DNA from: Chelatococcus composti | GTDB lineage: Bacteria > Pseudomonadota > Alphaproteobacteria > Rhizobiales > Beijerinckiaceae | Length of the DNA: 64,000 nt | Reading direction: 5' to 3' | Assembly (NCBI RefSeq): GCF_014201415.1 | Contig: NZ_JACHEH010000004.1 | Location: 453,197 to 517,196, forward strand | Notes under the pieces: model-generated | The model's database searches: none | The model's input: only the letters and a program-made list of their open reading frames with translations | What the model was told of the DNA's origin: nothing | Made by a program: the position numbers and the translations under genes | Shown here: positions 20,610-29,226 of the stretch, in pieces | Numbering within the stretch: the first letter of the stretch is position 1 | Layout of the letters: each line of letters starts with the position of its first letter

Positions 20610-21329
20610 ATGACGCGAAACGACGTGACGTCCGGCCTCGTTAAGCCCGGCTTCATGAGGGCGGGGCTCCTGGCCGCCATCGCCGCCTTCGCGTTTGCCC
20701 TCGCCTACCCGGGGCCGGCGCAGGCGCAGGAAGAAAGCGGCGTCTTCATGAAGAACCTGCTCGGCTCCCTCGGCATCATCGAGGGCGAGCAGGACGCCAT
20801 CATCTACCGCGAGCGCCCGCCCCTCGTTGTGCCGCCGTCCACGAGCACACTGCCGCCGCCGCGCGACAGCGAGCGGCTGACCGCCAACCCCGCCTGGCCG
20901 AAGGACCCCGACGTCGCCAAGGCGCGCGAGGCCGCTGCTGCCGCGCGCCGTCCGGTGCCCGTGCGCAACGACCAGATGGTGTCGCAGGGCGCCCGCATGT
21001 CGAACCAGGAGCTGCTGGCCGTGCGCGGACGCGGCCCCAACAGTGCCCCCGGGCCGATCGCGAACCCGTGCTATGGCGACAACTGCCGCGAGACGCACTG
21101 GGTGAACCCGGACCAGCTGCGCTATTCCAACGGTCGCGACCCCGACGCCCCGCCCATCGCCTACGGCAAGGAGCCGCAGCGCCAGGCGCTGACAGAGCCG
21201 CCGCCCGGCTATCGCCTGCCCTCGCCCGAGGCGCCCATCGGCAAGGCTGAGCGCGCCCCGGCCACGTCGGCGCCCGAGGATGGCGATCCGCGCGGCTTCA
21301 TCAATCAGGAAGCGCGCCGCAACAGATGA
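20610..21329 (+). CDS. Exported Pro-rich protein of unknown function (DUF3035-like)
   Basis: 239 residues. A signal peptide ends near AQAQE at residue 40. The mature part contains a segment near residue 70 (ERPPLVVPPSTSTLPPPRD) resembling the DUF3035 pattern found in small exported alphaproteobacterial proteins, then a Pro/Arg/Gly-rich region of low order. A CYGDNC pair could form a disulfide. It lies between lspA and an M16 peptidase pair, a gene order seen in Rhizobiales. Function unknown. Alternative starts exist inside the signal peptide. Confidence 0.65.
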   Translation: MTRNDVTSGLVKPGFMRAGLLAAIAAFAFALAYPGPAQAQEESGVFMKNLLGSLGIIEGEQDAIIYRERPPLVVPPSTSTLPPPRDSERLTANPAWPKDPDVAKAREAAAAARRPVPVRNDQMVSQGARMSNQELLAVRGRGPNSAPGPIANPCYGDNCRETHWVNPDQLRYSNGRDPDAPPIAYGKEPQRQALTEPPPGYRLPSPEAPIGKAERAPATSAPEDGDPRGFINQEARRNR

Positions 21330-21487
21330 CAAGAGCCTTCCGGCAACCTATCTCCTGAGCGCAGGCTGCGTGTGGCCGGCGCCAGCAGATTCCCGGGTTG
21401 CCACCGGTCCTGCCGCGCCGGCTGTCGACGCAGCCGGCGCTTTGCATTTCAAATGCCGCCCGTCCCGCCGTCCGACCGGAACACACC

Positions 21488-22816
21488 ATGACCCACACCC
21501 CTCCCGCCGACCTCACGCCCACCGCAACCCGGCACCAGGCGCCAGAGGGGGCAGCGGCGCAGACGCATACCTTCCGGCTCGACAACGGGCTCGACGTGGT
21601 CGTCATCCCGGACCGGCGGGTGCCTGTGGTCACGCACATGGTCTGGTATCGCAACGGCTCGGCCGACGATCCGCCCGGCAAGTCCGGCATCGCCCACTTC
21701 CTCGAGCACCTGATGTTCAAGGGCACGGCGAAGCACCCTGCCGGCGAGTTCTCCAAGGTCGTCGCAGCCCTCGGCGGCCAGGAAAACGCCTTCACCTCCT
21801 ACGACTACACGGCCTATTTCCAGCGCGTCGCCAAGGAGCATCTCGGCACGATGATGGAGTTCGAGGCCGACCGCATGACGGGCCTCGTGCTGACTGACGA
21901 CGTCGTCGCGCCCGAGCGTGACGTGGTGCTGGAGGAGCGGCGCATGCGCGTCGAGACTGACCCGGCCGCCCAGCTCAGCGAGGCGATGGAAGCGGCGCTC
22001 TACGTTCATCACCCCTACGGCACGCCCATCATCGGCTGGATGCATGAGATCGAGGGCCTGAGCCGCGACGACGCGCTCGCCTATTACGAGCGCTTCTACA
22101 CGCCCGAGAACGCCATTCTCGTCGTGGCCGGCGACGTCGAGCCGGAGGAGGTGCGGGCCCTCGCCGAGAAGACCTACGGCAAGGTCAAGTCGCGCGGTGC
22201 CCGGCCGGAGCGTTCGCGCCCGCGCGAGCCGGAACCACGCGCCCTGCGCAAGGTGACGGTGGCCGACCCCAAGGTGGAGCAGCCCTATGTGCAGCGGGCC
22301 TATCTCGTGCCCTCAGCCCGCACGCAGACGGGCAACGAGGCCTATGCGCTCGACGTGCTCGCCGAGGTCCTCGGCGGCGGCGCCACCTCGGTGCTCTACC
22401 GCGAACTCGTGATGAAGCGCGACATCGCGGTCTCCGCCGGGGCCTACTACCTGTCCGGGATGCTGGATGACAGCCGCTTCCTCGCCTACGCCGTGCCCAA
22501 GCCCGGCATCACCCTCGACGCACTCGACGAGGCGATCGACGCCGTCATCGCCGATTTCCTCGCCCGCGGCGTCGAGCCGGCCGAGCTCGCCAGCGCCAAG
22601 ACCCGCCTCATCGCCGAGATGGTCTACGCTGCCGACAACCAGGCTCACCTCGCCCGCATCTACGGCGCGGCGCTCGCCGTTGGCGAGACGGTGGAGGAGG
22701 TCGAGGCCTGGCCGGGCCGCATCGAGGCCGTGACGGCCGAGGATGTCGTGGAAGCGGGCCGCCGCTTCCTCGTGGCCCGCCGTGCCGTCATCGGCCACCT
22801 CGCGCACGCCGACTGA
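21488..22816 (+). CDS. M16 zinc metallopeptidase, catalytic subunit (PqqL/MPP-beta type)
   Basis: 442 residues from the ATG at 21488. An upstream extension to 21398 lacks a ribosome site. The inverted zinc motif HxxEH is intact in GIAHFLEHLMFKG near residue 80, with the third ligand Glu expected about 76 residues later in the region around EAALYVHHPYGTPIIGW. The second half has the non-catalytic M16 fold, including SVLYRELVMKRDIAVSAGAY. It pairs with the next gene, which lacks the zinc motif, as in heterodimeric processing peptidases. No clear signal peptide is seen, so location is uncertain. Confidence 0.9.
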   Translation: MTHTPPADLTPTATRHQAPEGAAAQTHTFRLDNGLDVVVIPDRRVPVVTHMVWYRNGSADDPPGKSGIAHFLEHLMFKGTAKHPAGEFSKVVAALGGQENAFTSYDYTAYFQRVAKEHLGTMMEFEADRMTGLVLTDDVVAPERDVVLEERRMRVETDPAAQLSEAMEAALYVHHPYGTPIIGWMHEIEGLSRDDALAYYERFYTPENAILVVAGDVEPEEVRALAEKTYGKVKSRGARPERSRPREPEPRALRKVTVADPKVEQPYVQRAYLVPSARTQTGNEAYALDVLAEVLGGGATSVLYRELVMKRDIAVSAGAYYLSGMLDDSRFLAYAVPKPGITLDALDEAIDAVIADFLARGVEPAELASAKTRLIAEMVYAADNQAHLARIYGAALAVGETVEEVEAWPGRIEAVTAEDVVEAGRRFLVARRAVIGHLAHAD

Positions 22817-22856
22817 TCTCCGCTTCCGCTCCCCGCCCTTCCCGACTGGAGCCACC

Positions 22857-24149
22857 ATGACAACGAGCGCCGCCACGAAGACCGCCGAACAGCCCTACCG
22901 TGCCTCCCACCGCGTGCAGCGCGTGGTGTCGCCGGGCGGCATCGAGGCCTGGCTGGTCGAGGAGCATGCCGTGCCGCTGGTGGCGCTCGAGTTCGCCTTC
23001 CTCGGCGGCACGACCCAGGACGCGCCGGGCAAGGGCGGCACGGCGACAATGCTCGCCGGCCTGCTCGACGAGGGGGCGGGCCCGCACGACTCGGCCGCCT
23101 TCCAGCAGATGCTGGCAGACCGGGCCATCGAGCTGCATTTCTTCGCCGACCGTGACAGCCTGCGCGGCTCGCTGAAAACCTTGCGCCGCCATGCGGACGA
23201 GGCCTTCGATCTCCTGAGGCTCGCTGTGAACGAGCCGCGCTTCGACGCCGATGCCATCGCCCGCGTCAGGGCGCAGGTCGAGGCGGGCCTGCGCCATGTC
23301 CTGAAGGATCCCGACGCGGTTGCGCGGGAGCAGTTCTTCCGCCACGCCTTCCCGGATCATCCCTACGGGCGCCCGCCGCAGGGCACGCTCGCGGAGGTGC
23401 CGGCCATCGCGCGCGAGGATCTCGTGGCCATGCACCGCGCGACCATGGCCCGCTCCAACCTCTTCGTCGCCGCGGTGGGTGCGATCGACGGCGCGACCCT
23501 CGCGGCGCGTCTCGACGACATCTTCGGTACGCTGCCCGCCACCGCGGGAATCGCGCAGCCGGCCGAAGTCGTGCCGGCGACCGCCGATGCGCCCGTCGTG
23601 GTCGACATCGACGTGCCGCAGTCGGTGATCCGCTTTGGCGGGCCCGGCATCGCGCGCCTCGATGACGACTACCTGCCCGCCTACGTGCTCAACCACATTC
23701 TCGGCGGCGGCTCCTTCACCTCGCGCCTTTTCCAGGAAGTGCGCGAGAAGCGCGGCCTCGCCTACAGCGTCCACACCTCCCTTCTGCCGCTGCGCAGCAG
23801 CGCCCTCTTCGGCGGCTCCACCGCAACGAAGAACGAGCGCGCCGCCGAATCGCTCTCCGTCATCCGCGCCGAGATCGCCGACCTGCTCGCGAAGGGGCCG
23901 AGCGAGGACGAGCTGGCGAAGGCCAGGCAGTTCCTCATCGGCTCCTATGCGCTGCATTTCGACACCTCCGCCAAGATCGCGCGGCAGCTGCTGCAGATCT
24001 CCATGGATGGACTCGGCATCGACTACATCGACCGGCGCAACGACCTCGTCGCAGCCGTGACCATGGCGGACGTGCGGCGCGCGGCGGAGCGGCTGTTTGC
24101 GGATAACAGGATGCTCGTCGTCGCTGCGGGCCGGCCCGAGGGGCTGTGA
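22857..24149 (+). CDS. M16 peptidase family, non-catalytic partner subunit
   Basis: 430 residues. The M16 fold is recognisable, but the zinc-binding helix reads GGTATMLAGLLDEGAG, without the HxxEH residues, so it cannot bind zinc as usual. The C-terminal half keeps the substrate-contacting Arg/Tyr signature in SRLFQEVREKRGLAYSVHT. Such proteins pair with the zinc-containing subunit encoded 40 bases upstream, resembling alpha and beta subunits of mitochondrial processing peptidase. The two genes are evidently an operon. Confidence 0.9.
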   Translation: MTTSAATKTAEQPYRASHRVQRVVSPGGIEAWLVEEHAVPLVALEFAFLGGTTQDAPGKGGTATMLAGLLDEGAGPHDSAAFQQMLADRAIELHFFADRDSLRGSLKTLRRHADEAFDLLRLAVNEPRFDADAIARVRAQVEAGLRHVLKDPDAVAREQFFRHAFPDHPYGRPPQGTLAEVPAIAREDLVAMHRATMARSNLFVAAVGAIDGATLAARLDDIFGTLPATAGIAQPAEVVPATADAPVVVDIDVPQSVIRFGGPGIARLDDDYLPAYVLNHILGGGSFTSRLFQEVREKRGLAYSVHTSLLPLRSSALFGGSTATKNERAAESLSVIRAEIADLLAKGPSEDELAKARQFLIGSYALHFDTSAKIARQLLQISMDGLGIDYIDRRNDLVAAVTMADVRRAAERLFADNRMLVVAAGRPEGL

Positions 24150-24286
24150 GCGGGCGGCCGGCGGCGCGGGCCATGGTAGCCGCACGCCTCCGGGCACATT
24201 ATCGTCGCCTTCATGCCTGATGAGTCTTGCCGGGTCTCCGTCGCCCGGACGACCTGTCCCGAGAGCCGATTGAAAAGAGGCCTCCG

Positions 24287-25612
24287 ATGACCTTCACGCA
24301 GTCGATCGATCTTGTCCGCGCCGCCACCATCGGCGGTGACGGCCTGCCGGACACCGCCATCGATGCCGCCCTCTCCGCCGTCGAAACGGCTGCTGGCCGC
24401 CTCGCCAGCGAGCATCGGGCCGGCGCGCTGCCGCTCCTCTCCGTGCCGGGAGAGACCGGCGACCTCGCCGCGATCCGCGAAGCCGGCGCGCGGCTGGCCG
24501 ATGGAGCGAGCGACGTCGTCATCCTGGGCACCGGGGGCTCCAGCCTCGGCGGGCAGACGCTCGCCCAGCTCGCCGACTATGCCGTGCCGGGTCTCGGGCG
24601 CTTTGCGGACAAGCCGCGCATCCACTTCCTCGACAATCTCGACCCGCTGACCTTCGGCAGCCTCCTGGAGCGCCTGCCCCTCGAGACGACGCGCTTTGCC
24701 GCCATCTCCAAGTCCGGCGGCACGGGCGAGACGCTGCTGCAGACCATGGCCGTTCTCTCCGCGCTCGACCGCGCCGGGCTGCGTTCGAAGGTCAGCACCA
24801 TGTTCGTGGGCCTGTCGGAGCCACAGGTGGACGGCGGCAAGCGCAACGCCCTGCGAGCCCTGCTGGAGCCGGAGGGTGTCCCCTTCCTCGAGCATCACAC
24901 CGGCATCGGCGGACGCTATTCGGTGCTGACCAACGTCGGCCTGCTGCCTGCAGCGGTCCTCGGCCTCGACATCGCCGCCATCCGGGCCGGCGCGGCGGAG
25001 GTGGTGGCGCCCTTCATCTCGGGCGGCGACGTGCGCGAGGCGCCGAGCGCCATCGGCGCGGCAGTCAACATGGCGGCGACACTGGAAGGCAGGGCTATCG
25101 CCGTCTTCATGGGCTATTCGGACCGTCTGGAGCGTTTCGCCCGCTGGTGGGTGCAGCTGTGGGCGGAGAGCCTCGGCAAGGACGGCAAGGGAACGCAGCC
25201 TGTCGCCGCGCTCGGGCCCGTTGACCAGCACAGCCAGCAGCAGCTCTACCTCGCCGGGCCGAAGGACAAGCTCTTCACCGTCGTCACCACTGCCGCGCGC
25301 GGCCGGGGGCCAAAGATCGACGCCGCACTCGCCGAGCGGGCCGGCCAGGCGGATTTCGGCGGCAAGACCATTGGCGACCTCGTGGCGGCGCAGGGGCTCG
25401 CCATGATAGACACCTTCGCGCGCAACGGCTGCCCGGTGCGCCACATCCATGTCGACCGCATTGACGAGCGCACCATGGGCGCGCTGCTCATGCACTTCAT
25501 GCTGGAGACGATCCTGACCGGCTTCGCGCTCGGCGTGGATCCGTTTGACCAGCCGGCCGTGGAGGAGGCGAAGATCCTCGCCAAGCGCTATCTCGCTGAA
25601 GGGCGCGGCTGA
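24287..25612 (+). CDS. pgi: Glucose-6-phosphate isomerase, short form
   Basis: 441 residues from the ATG at 24287, which has AAAAGAGG upstream. The phosphosugar-binding segments ILGTGGSSLGGQTLAQ and ISKSGGTGETLLQ are clear, and VDRIDERTMGALLMHF near the end carries the PGI-family signature. It interconverts glucose-6-phosphate and fructose-6-phosphate. At about 440 residues it is shorter than the roughly 550-residue E. coli enzyme and belongs to the shorter branch of the family. It precedes mutL by 45 bases on the same strand. Confidence 0.88.
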   Translation: MTFTQSIDLVRAATIGGDGLPDTAIDAALSAVETAAGRLASEHRAGALPLLSVPGETGDLAAIREAGARLADGASDVVILGTGGSSLGGQTLAQLADYAVPGLGRFADKPRIHFLDNLDPLTFGSLLERLPLETTRFAAISKSGGTGETLLQTMAVLSALDRAGLRSKVSTMFVGLSEPQVDGGKRNALRALLEPEGVPFLEHHTGIGGRYSVLTNVGLLPAAVLGLDIAAIRAGAAEVVAPFISGGDVREAPSAIGAAVNMAATLEGRAIAVFMGYSDRLERFARWWVQLWAESLGKDGKGTQPVAALGPVDQHSQQQLYLAGPKDKLFTVVTTAARGRGPKIDAALAERAGQADFGGKTIGDLVAAQGLAMIDTFARNGCPVRHIHVDRIDERTMGALLMHFMLETILTGFALGVDPFDQPAVEEAKILAKRYLAEGRG

Positions 25613-25657
25613 GGCCTCCGCCTGCCGCATCAAGCCCCGCGTTATACGGATCGACCC

Positions 25658-27493
25658 ATGGCGGTGCGCCGTCTCGACCCTGTCCTGATCGACCGCATTG
25701 CCGCCGGCGAGGTGATAGAGCGGCCGGCGGCAGCCGTGAAGGAGCTCGTCGAGAACGCGCTCGATGCCGGCGCGACAACCATAGAGGTCGTGATCGAGGC
25801 CGGCGGCCGGCGCCTCATCCGCGTCAGTGACGACGGCACCGGCATGACGCGCGAGGATCTTTCGCTCGCCGTCGAGCGTCACGCTACCTCCAAGCTGCCA
25901 ACCGGCGACCTTTTCGCCATCGCAACGCTCGGCTTCCGCGGCGAGGCCCTGCCCTCCATCGGCGCGGTGGCGCGTCTGTCGATCACGACGCGCCATCCGG
26001 ATGAGCCGCACGGCTGGGAAATCGTGGTTGACGGGGGCGTCAAGCACGAGCCGCGGCCCGCTGCGGCGGTGCGCGGCACGCGCGTGGAGGTGACGGACCT
26101 GTTCGCCGCCACGCCGGCGCGCCTCAAGTTCCTGAAGACCGACAGGGCGGAGGCCCAGGCGGTGGCGGAGGCGGTGAAGCGCCTCGCCATGGCCCACCCC
26201 GATGTGCGCTTCGTCCTGGCCGGCGACAATCTCTCGCCGCTCGACCTGCCGGCGGAGGGGGACGACCAGGAGGCGCTGCTGAGGCGCATCACACGCCTCA
26301 TCGGCCCCGATTTCGCGCCCAACGCCCTGCCCGTTTCCGCGAGCCGCGAGGGCATCGATCTCGAGGGCTTTATCGGCCTGCCGACCTATCATCGCGGCAC
26401 GGCGGCGCAGATCCACACCACGGTCAACGGCCGCCCGGTGCGCGACAAGCTCATCCTGGGCGCCATACGCGCCGCCTATATGGATTTTCTGCCAAGAGAC
26501 AGGCACCCGGCGCTGGCGCTCGCCATCAGCTGCGATCCGCGGGTCGTCGATGTCAATGTGCACCCGGCCAAGACGGAGGTGCGCTTCCGCGACGGCGGGC
26601 TCGTGCGCGGCCTCGTCGTCGGCGCCCTCAAGGAGGCGCTGACGCGCGCCGGCCACCGGGTGACAACCACCGGGGGGCTGCGGACGCTGGAAGCGGCGCG
26701 GCCAGCCTTTGCCCTTCCATCCGCTGCGCCGACGCCGGGCGCTCTCGCCTCCCCCACGCCGCGACTGCGTGCGCCCGCCGACGGTGCCTGGCGGGACTGG
26801 CAGGCGCCCCTCTCCGGGCTCGACGAACCACGGCAGTCGACACTGGACGGTATCGCGGTTCCCTCTGCCGACGCGCGGGCTGGCGTCGACGAACCGGATG
26901 CGGACGCGCTTGCCCAGCCGCTCGGCGCCGCCCGCGCGCAGGTGCACGAGAACTACATCATCGCACAGACGCAGGACGGCATCGTCATCGTCGATCAACA
27001 CGCGGCGCATGAGCGGCTCGTCTACGAGCGGCTGAAGCGCGAGCGCGCCGCAACGGGGATCACGCGCCAGATGCTTCTCATCCCTGAGATCGTCGAGCTC
27101 GATCCCGTCGAGGCAGACCGTCTGCTTGCCCACGCGGAGACGCTCGAGGCGCTGGGCCTCGTTATCGAGGGCTTCGGGTCTGGCGCCGTGGCCGTGCGGG
27201 AGGTGCCCGCCGCGCTCGCGGGCGGCGCCATCAAGCCCCTCGTCCGCGACGTTGCCGATGCTCTCGCGGAATGGGGCGACGCCCGCGCGCTGGAGGAACG
27301 TCTCGATCACGTGCTTGCAACCATGGCCTGCCACGGCTCCGTGCGCTCGGGCCGCAGGCTCCGCCCCGAAGAGATGAATGCACTGCTGCGCGAGATGGAG
27401 GCGACCCCGCACTCGGGCCAGTGCAACCACGGCCGGCCGACCTATGTCGAGCTCAAGCTGGCCGATATCGAGCGTCTCTTCGGCCGTCGCTGA
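25658..27493 (+). CDS. mutL: DNA mismatch repair protein MutL with endonuclease motif
   Basis: 611 residues. The N-terminal GHKL ATPase has [36 protein letters not shown] and [11 protein letters not shown] Pro/Ala-rich linker spans about 335-420. The C-terminal dimerisation domain carries [12 protein letters not shown], the DQHA(x)2E(x)4E nicking-endonuclease motif, plus ACHGSVRSG and CNHGRP, so this MutL is predicted to nick DNA itself, consistent with an organism without MutH. It lies downstream of pgi and ends before a strong terminator. Confidence 0.96.
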   Translation: MAVRRLDPVLIDRIAAGEVIERPAAAVKELVENALDAGATTIEVVIEAGGRRLIRVSDDGTGMTREDLSLAVERHATSKLPTGDLFAIATLGFRGEALPSIGAVARLSITTRHPDEPHGWEIVVDGGVKHEPRPAAAVRGTRVEVTDLFAATPARLKFLKTDRAEAQAVAEAVKRLAMAHPDVRFVLAGDNLSPLDLPAEGDDQEALLRRITRLIGPDFAPNALPVSASREGIDLEGFIGLPTYHRGTAAQIHTTVNGRPVRDKLILGAIRAAYMDFLPRDRHPALALAISCDPRVVDVNVHPAKTEVRFRDGGLVRGLVVGALKEALTRAGHRVTTTGGLRTLEAARPAFALPSAAPTPGALASPTPRLRAPADGAWRDWQAPLSGLDEPRQSTLDGIAVPSADARAGVDEPDADALAQPLGAARAQVHENYIIAQTQDGIVIVDQHAAHERLVYERLKRERAATGITRQMLLIPEIVELDPVEADRLLAHAETLEALGLVIEGFGSGAVAVREVPAALAGGAIKPLVRDVADALAEWGDARALEERLDHVLATMACHGSVRSGRRLRPEEMNALLREMEATPHSGQCNHGRPTYVELKLADIERLFGRR

Positions 27494-27564
27494 CCGGCAC
27501 CCGCCCCGCCGACCACGACGGGCCGCAACCTCTGCCCGTCAGCACCGTTGAAGCGCCGGCGCAT

Positions 27565-27586
27565 GCGGGCCGTGCCCGCCTTTTTT
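27565..27586 (+). terminator. Rho-independent terminator after mutL
   Basis: Stem GCGGGC/GCCCGC (27565-27570 and 27574-27579), three-base loop, then C and six T. The rest of the 27494-27839 interval becomes sharply AT-rich after about 27640 and holds no gene. It is the leader of the proline-rich repeat gene. Confidence 0.8.
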
Positions 27587-27839
27587 CCGGCCGCCCTGCC
27601 CTGGCGATCTTTCACCGGGCCCGGTTCTCTGGTGCGCAACATTCCAAAGACAGAAACAATACATTTCGCGATTGATCACGATTAGTATCTAGACAAAATA
27701 TATCACGTTGCTATTTTCCGCACCGCAACGCACACCTGATCACCGGAAGAATCATATAGATATTATTACTCCATTTTTCTTCATGTGCTTCTGAAATTTC
27801 ATTTCTATACCAAGATCTGTACGAACAAAGGAATTTGTC

Positions 27840-28571
27840 ATGAGCTTTTGCATGCCGATCTGCGGCCCTGTCGTTTGCATGCCGCTGTGCCCACCCCCGT
27901 GCCAGCCATGCCCGCCGAGCCCACCGCCTCCGCCTCCGCCGCCGCCGCCGAACCCGTGCCCGCCCCCGAAGCCGGAGCCGAAGCCGGAACCGTGCAAGCC
28001 CGAGCCGAAGCCGGCGCCCTGCCCGGCCCCGAAGCCGGAGCCGAAGCCAGAGCCGTGCAAGCCCGAGCCGAAGCCGGCGCCCTGCCCGGCCCCGAAGCCG
28101 GAGCCGAAGCCAGAGCCGTGCAAGCCCGAGCCGAAACCGGCGCCTTGCCCGGCCCCGAAGCCGGAGCCGAAGCCAGAGCCGTGCAAGCCCGAGCCGAAGC
28201 CGGCGCCCTGCCCGGCCCCGAAGCCGGAGCCCAAGCCGGAGCCGTGCAAGCCCGAGCCGAAACCGGCGCCTTGCCCGGCCCCGAAGCCGGAGCCCAAGCC
28301 GGAGCCGTGCAAGCCCGAGCCATGCAGGCCCCAGCCGTGCGCACCGAAGGGTGGCCATTGCGATAGCAAGGGTCTGGCCGGCATCCTCGGAGAGCTGAAG
28401 AGCGTGCTGACGGCCCTCGAGAAGACGCTCAATGCGCTTTCGACGAAGCTTGCCGATCTTTGCGGCCTCGGTGAGCGTCCCTGCGGGAATGACGCGTGCA
28501 ACCGCGATGACAGGAACGATATCACCTCCTTCATCGCGAAAATCTTCATCAGCCTGAAGCTTTCCCAGTGA
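27840..28571 (+). CDS. Cys-containing Pro-Lys-Glu tandem-repeat protein, unknown function
   Basis: 243 residues from an ATG preceded by AAAGGA. The head ([24 protein letters not shown]) has six cysteines in 24 residues, then a polyproline run. Residues 43 to about 162 are near-identical 21-residue units built on [19 protein letters not shown], each with two cysteines. After a Cys-rich hinge, residues 175-210 form an amphipathic helix ([19 protein letters not shown]), then a short Cys-containing tail. There is no signal peptide or anchor. Repeated prolines imply an extended rod, with regularly spaced cysteines available for cross-linking or metal binding. An overlapping frame gives an Ala/Glu-rich product but lacks a ribosome site. 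I do not recognise the family. Confidence 0.65.
   Translation: MSFCMPICGPVVCMPLCPPPCQPCPPSPPPPPPPPPPNPCPPPKPEPKPEPCKPEPKPAPCPAPKPEPKPEPCKPEPKPAPCPAPKPEPKPEPCKPEPKPAPCPAPKPEPKPEPCKPEPKPAPCPAPKPEPKPEPCKPEPKPAPCPAPKPEPKPEPCKPEPCRPQPCAPKGGHCDSKGLAGILGELKSVLTALEKTLNALSTKLADLCGLGERPCGNDACNRDDRNDITSFIAKIFISLKLSQ
27966..28325 (+). repeat. 63-bp tandem repeat array, five full units and one partial
   Basis: Units begin at 27966, 28029, 28092, 28155, 28218 and 28281, exactly 63 bases apart and in frame, each encoding 21 residues. Synonymous differences are shared between alternate units (the AAACCGGCGCCTTGC variant occurs in units 3 and 5), which points to duplication or gene-conversion homogenisation rather than selection on each unit. 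The last unit breaks off after about 45 bases. Confidence 0.93.
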
Positions 28572-28581
28572 CGATGCGCAT

Positions 28582-28617
28582 GGCCGGTGCGGGACGAGCC
28601 TCCCGCGCCGGCCTCTT
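28582..28617 (+). terminator. Hairpin terminator after the repeat protein gene
   Basis: A 13-base-pair stem (28582-28594 with 28601-28613, one G-T pair), six-base loop, then TCTTT. The T tract is weak. As the rsmD gene ends at 28653 on the other strand, the hairpin could serve both transcripts. Confidence 0.6.
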
Positions 28618-28652
28618 TCCACCTGCCCTGTCGTTCGGGAGGCCGCGGAAAA

Positions 28653-29216
28653 CTATCCGCCGGTATCGAAGCGCAGGACAAGCACCTTGCTGTCGCCGTA
28701 CTGCCGCTCCTCGAGCAGCCTGAACCCCTCCGGCGGAACAACGGGCGACGACGACGCCTCCTCCAGCACAACCAGTGCATCCGGTGCCAGCCAGCCGCCG
28801 TCGCGGGCGCTGGCGAGTGCCCGCTCGCCAAGGCCCTTGCCGTAGGGCGGGTCGCAGAAGACGAGCGAGAAGGGCTCGAGAGGCTTGGCCGGGCCGAGCC
28901 TCGTCGCATCGCGCCGGAAGATGCGTGTCAGGCCGGCCGCGCCGAGCGCATCGACATTGGCACGGATAACTCCCCGCGCCTCGGCACCATTGTCAACGAG
29001 AAGCGCGAAGGCCGCGCCGCGCGACACGGCCTCGAGCCCCATGGCCCCGGTGCCAGCGAAGAGATCGAGCACCCGCGCGCCTGCCACCGGGTCGTCATAG
29101 GCGTGGGTCAGTACGTTGAAGAGGGCTTCGCGCAACCGGTCCGACGTCGGCCGGATGGCGTCAGTCCTCGGCCCAGCGAGGGGCCGGCCCTTGAACCGCC
29201 CTGCGACGATGCGCAT
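28653..29216 (-). CDS. rsmD: 16S rRNA (guanine966-N2)-methyltransferase RsmD
   Basis: 187 residues from the ATG at 29216, beginning MRIVAGRFKGRPLAGP. The SAM-binding motif I is VLDLFAGTGAMGLEA and the catalytic N6/N2-methyltransferase motif is CDPPYGKG. The start of RPTSDRLREALFNVL is the RsmD family signature. It methylates G966 of 16S rRNA. The frame extends further upstream but reads into rluB territory without similarity. It starts 10 bases after the rluB-type stop, so these RNA-modification genes form an operon. Confidence 0.93.
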   Translation of the reverse strand: MRIVAGRFKGRPLAGPRTDAIRPTSDRLREALFNVLTHAYDDPVAGARVLDLFAGTGAMGLEAVSRGAAFALLVDNGAEARGVIRANVDALGAAGLTRIFRRDATRLGPAKPLEPFSLVFCDPPYGKGLGERALASARDGGWLAPDALVVLEEASSSPVVPPEGFRLLEERQYGDSKVLVLRFDTGG

Positions 29217-29226
29217 GGCCGCCCCT

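Noticed and set aside
24023..27430. 1135-codon minus-strand frame opposite pgi and mutL
   Set aside because: It is antisense to two well-supported genes and has no recognisable domain.
27966..28325. CRISPR-like array
   Set aside because: The repeats are directly adjacent, in frame and without unique spacers, so this is a protein-coding tandem repeat.
27785..28366. Ala/Glu/Gly-repeat frame overlapping the KPEP repeat gene
   Set aside because: It lacks a ribosome site, and its start lies in the AT-rich leader. The frame starting at 27840 has AAAGGA upstream and a sensible C-terminal helix.
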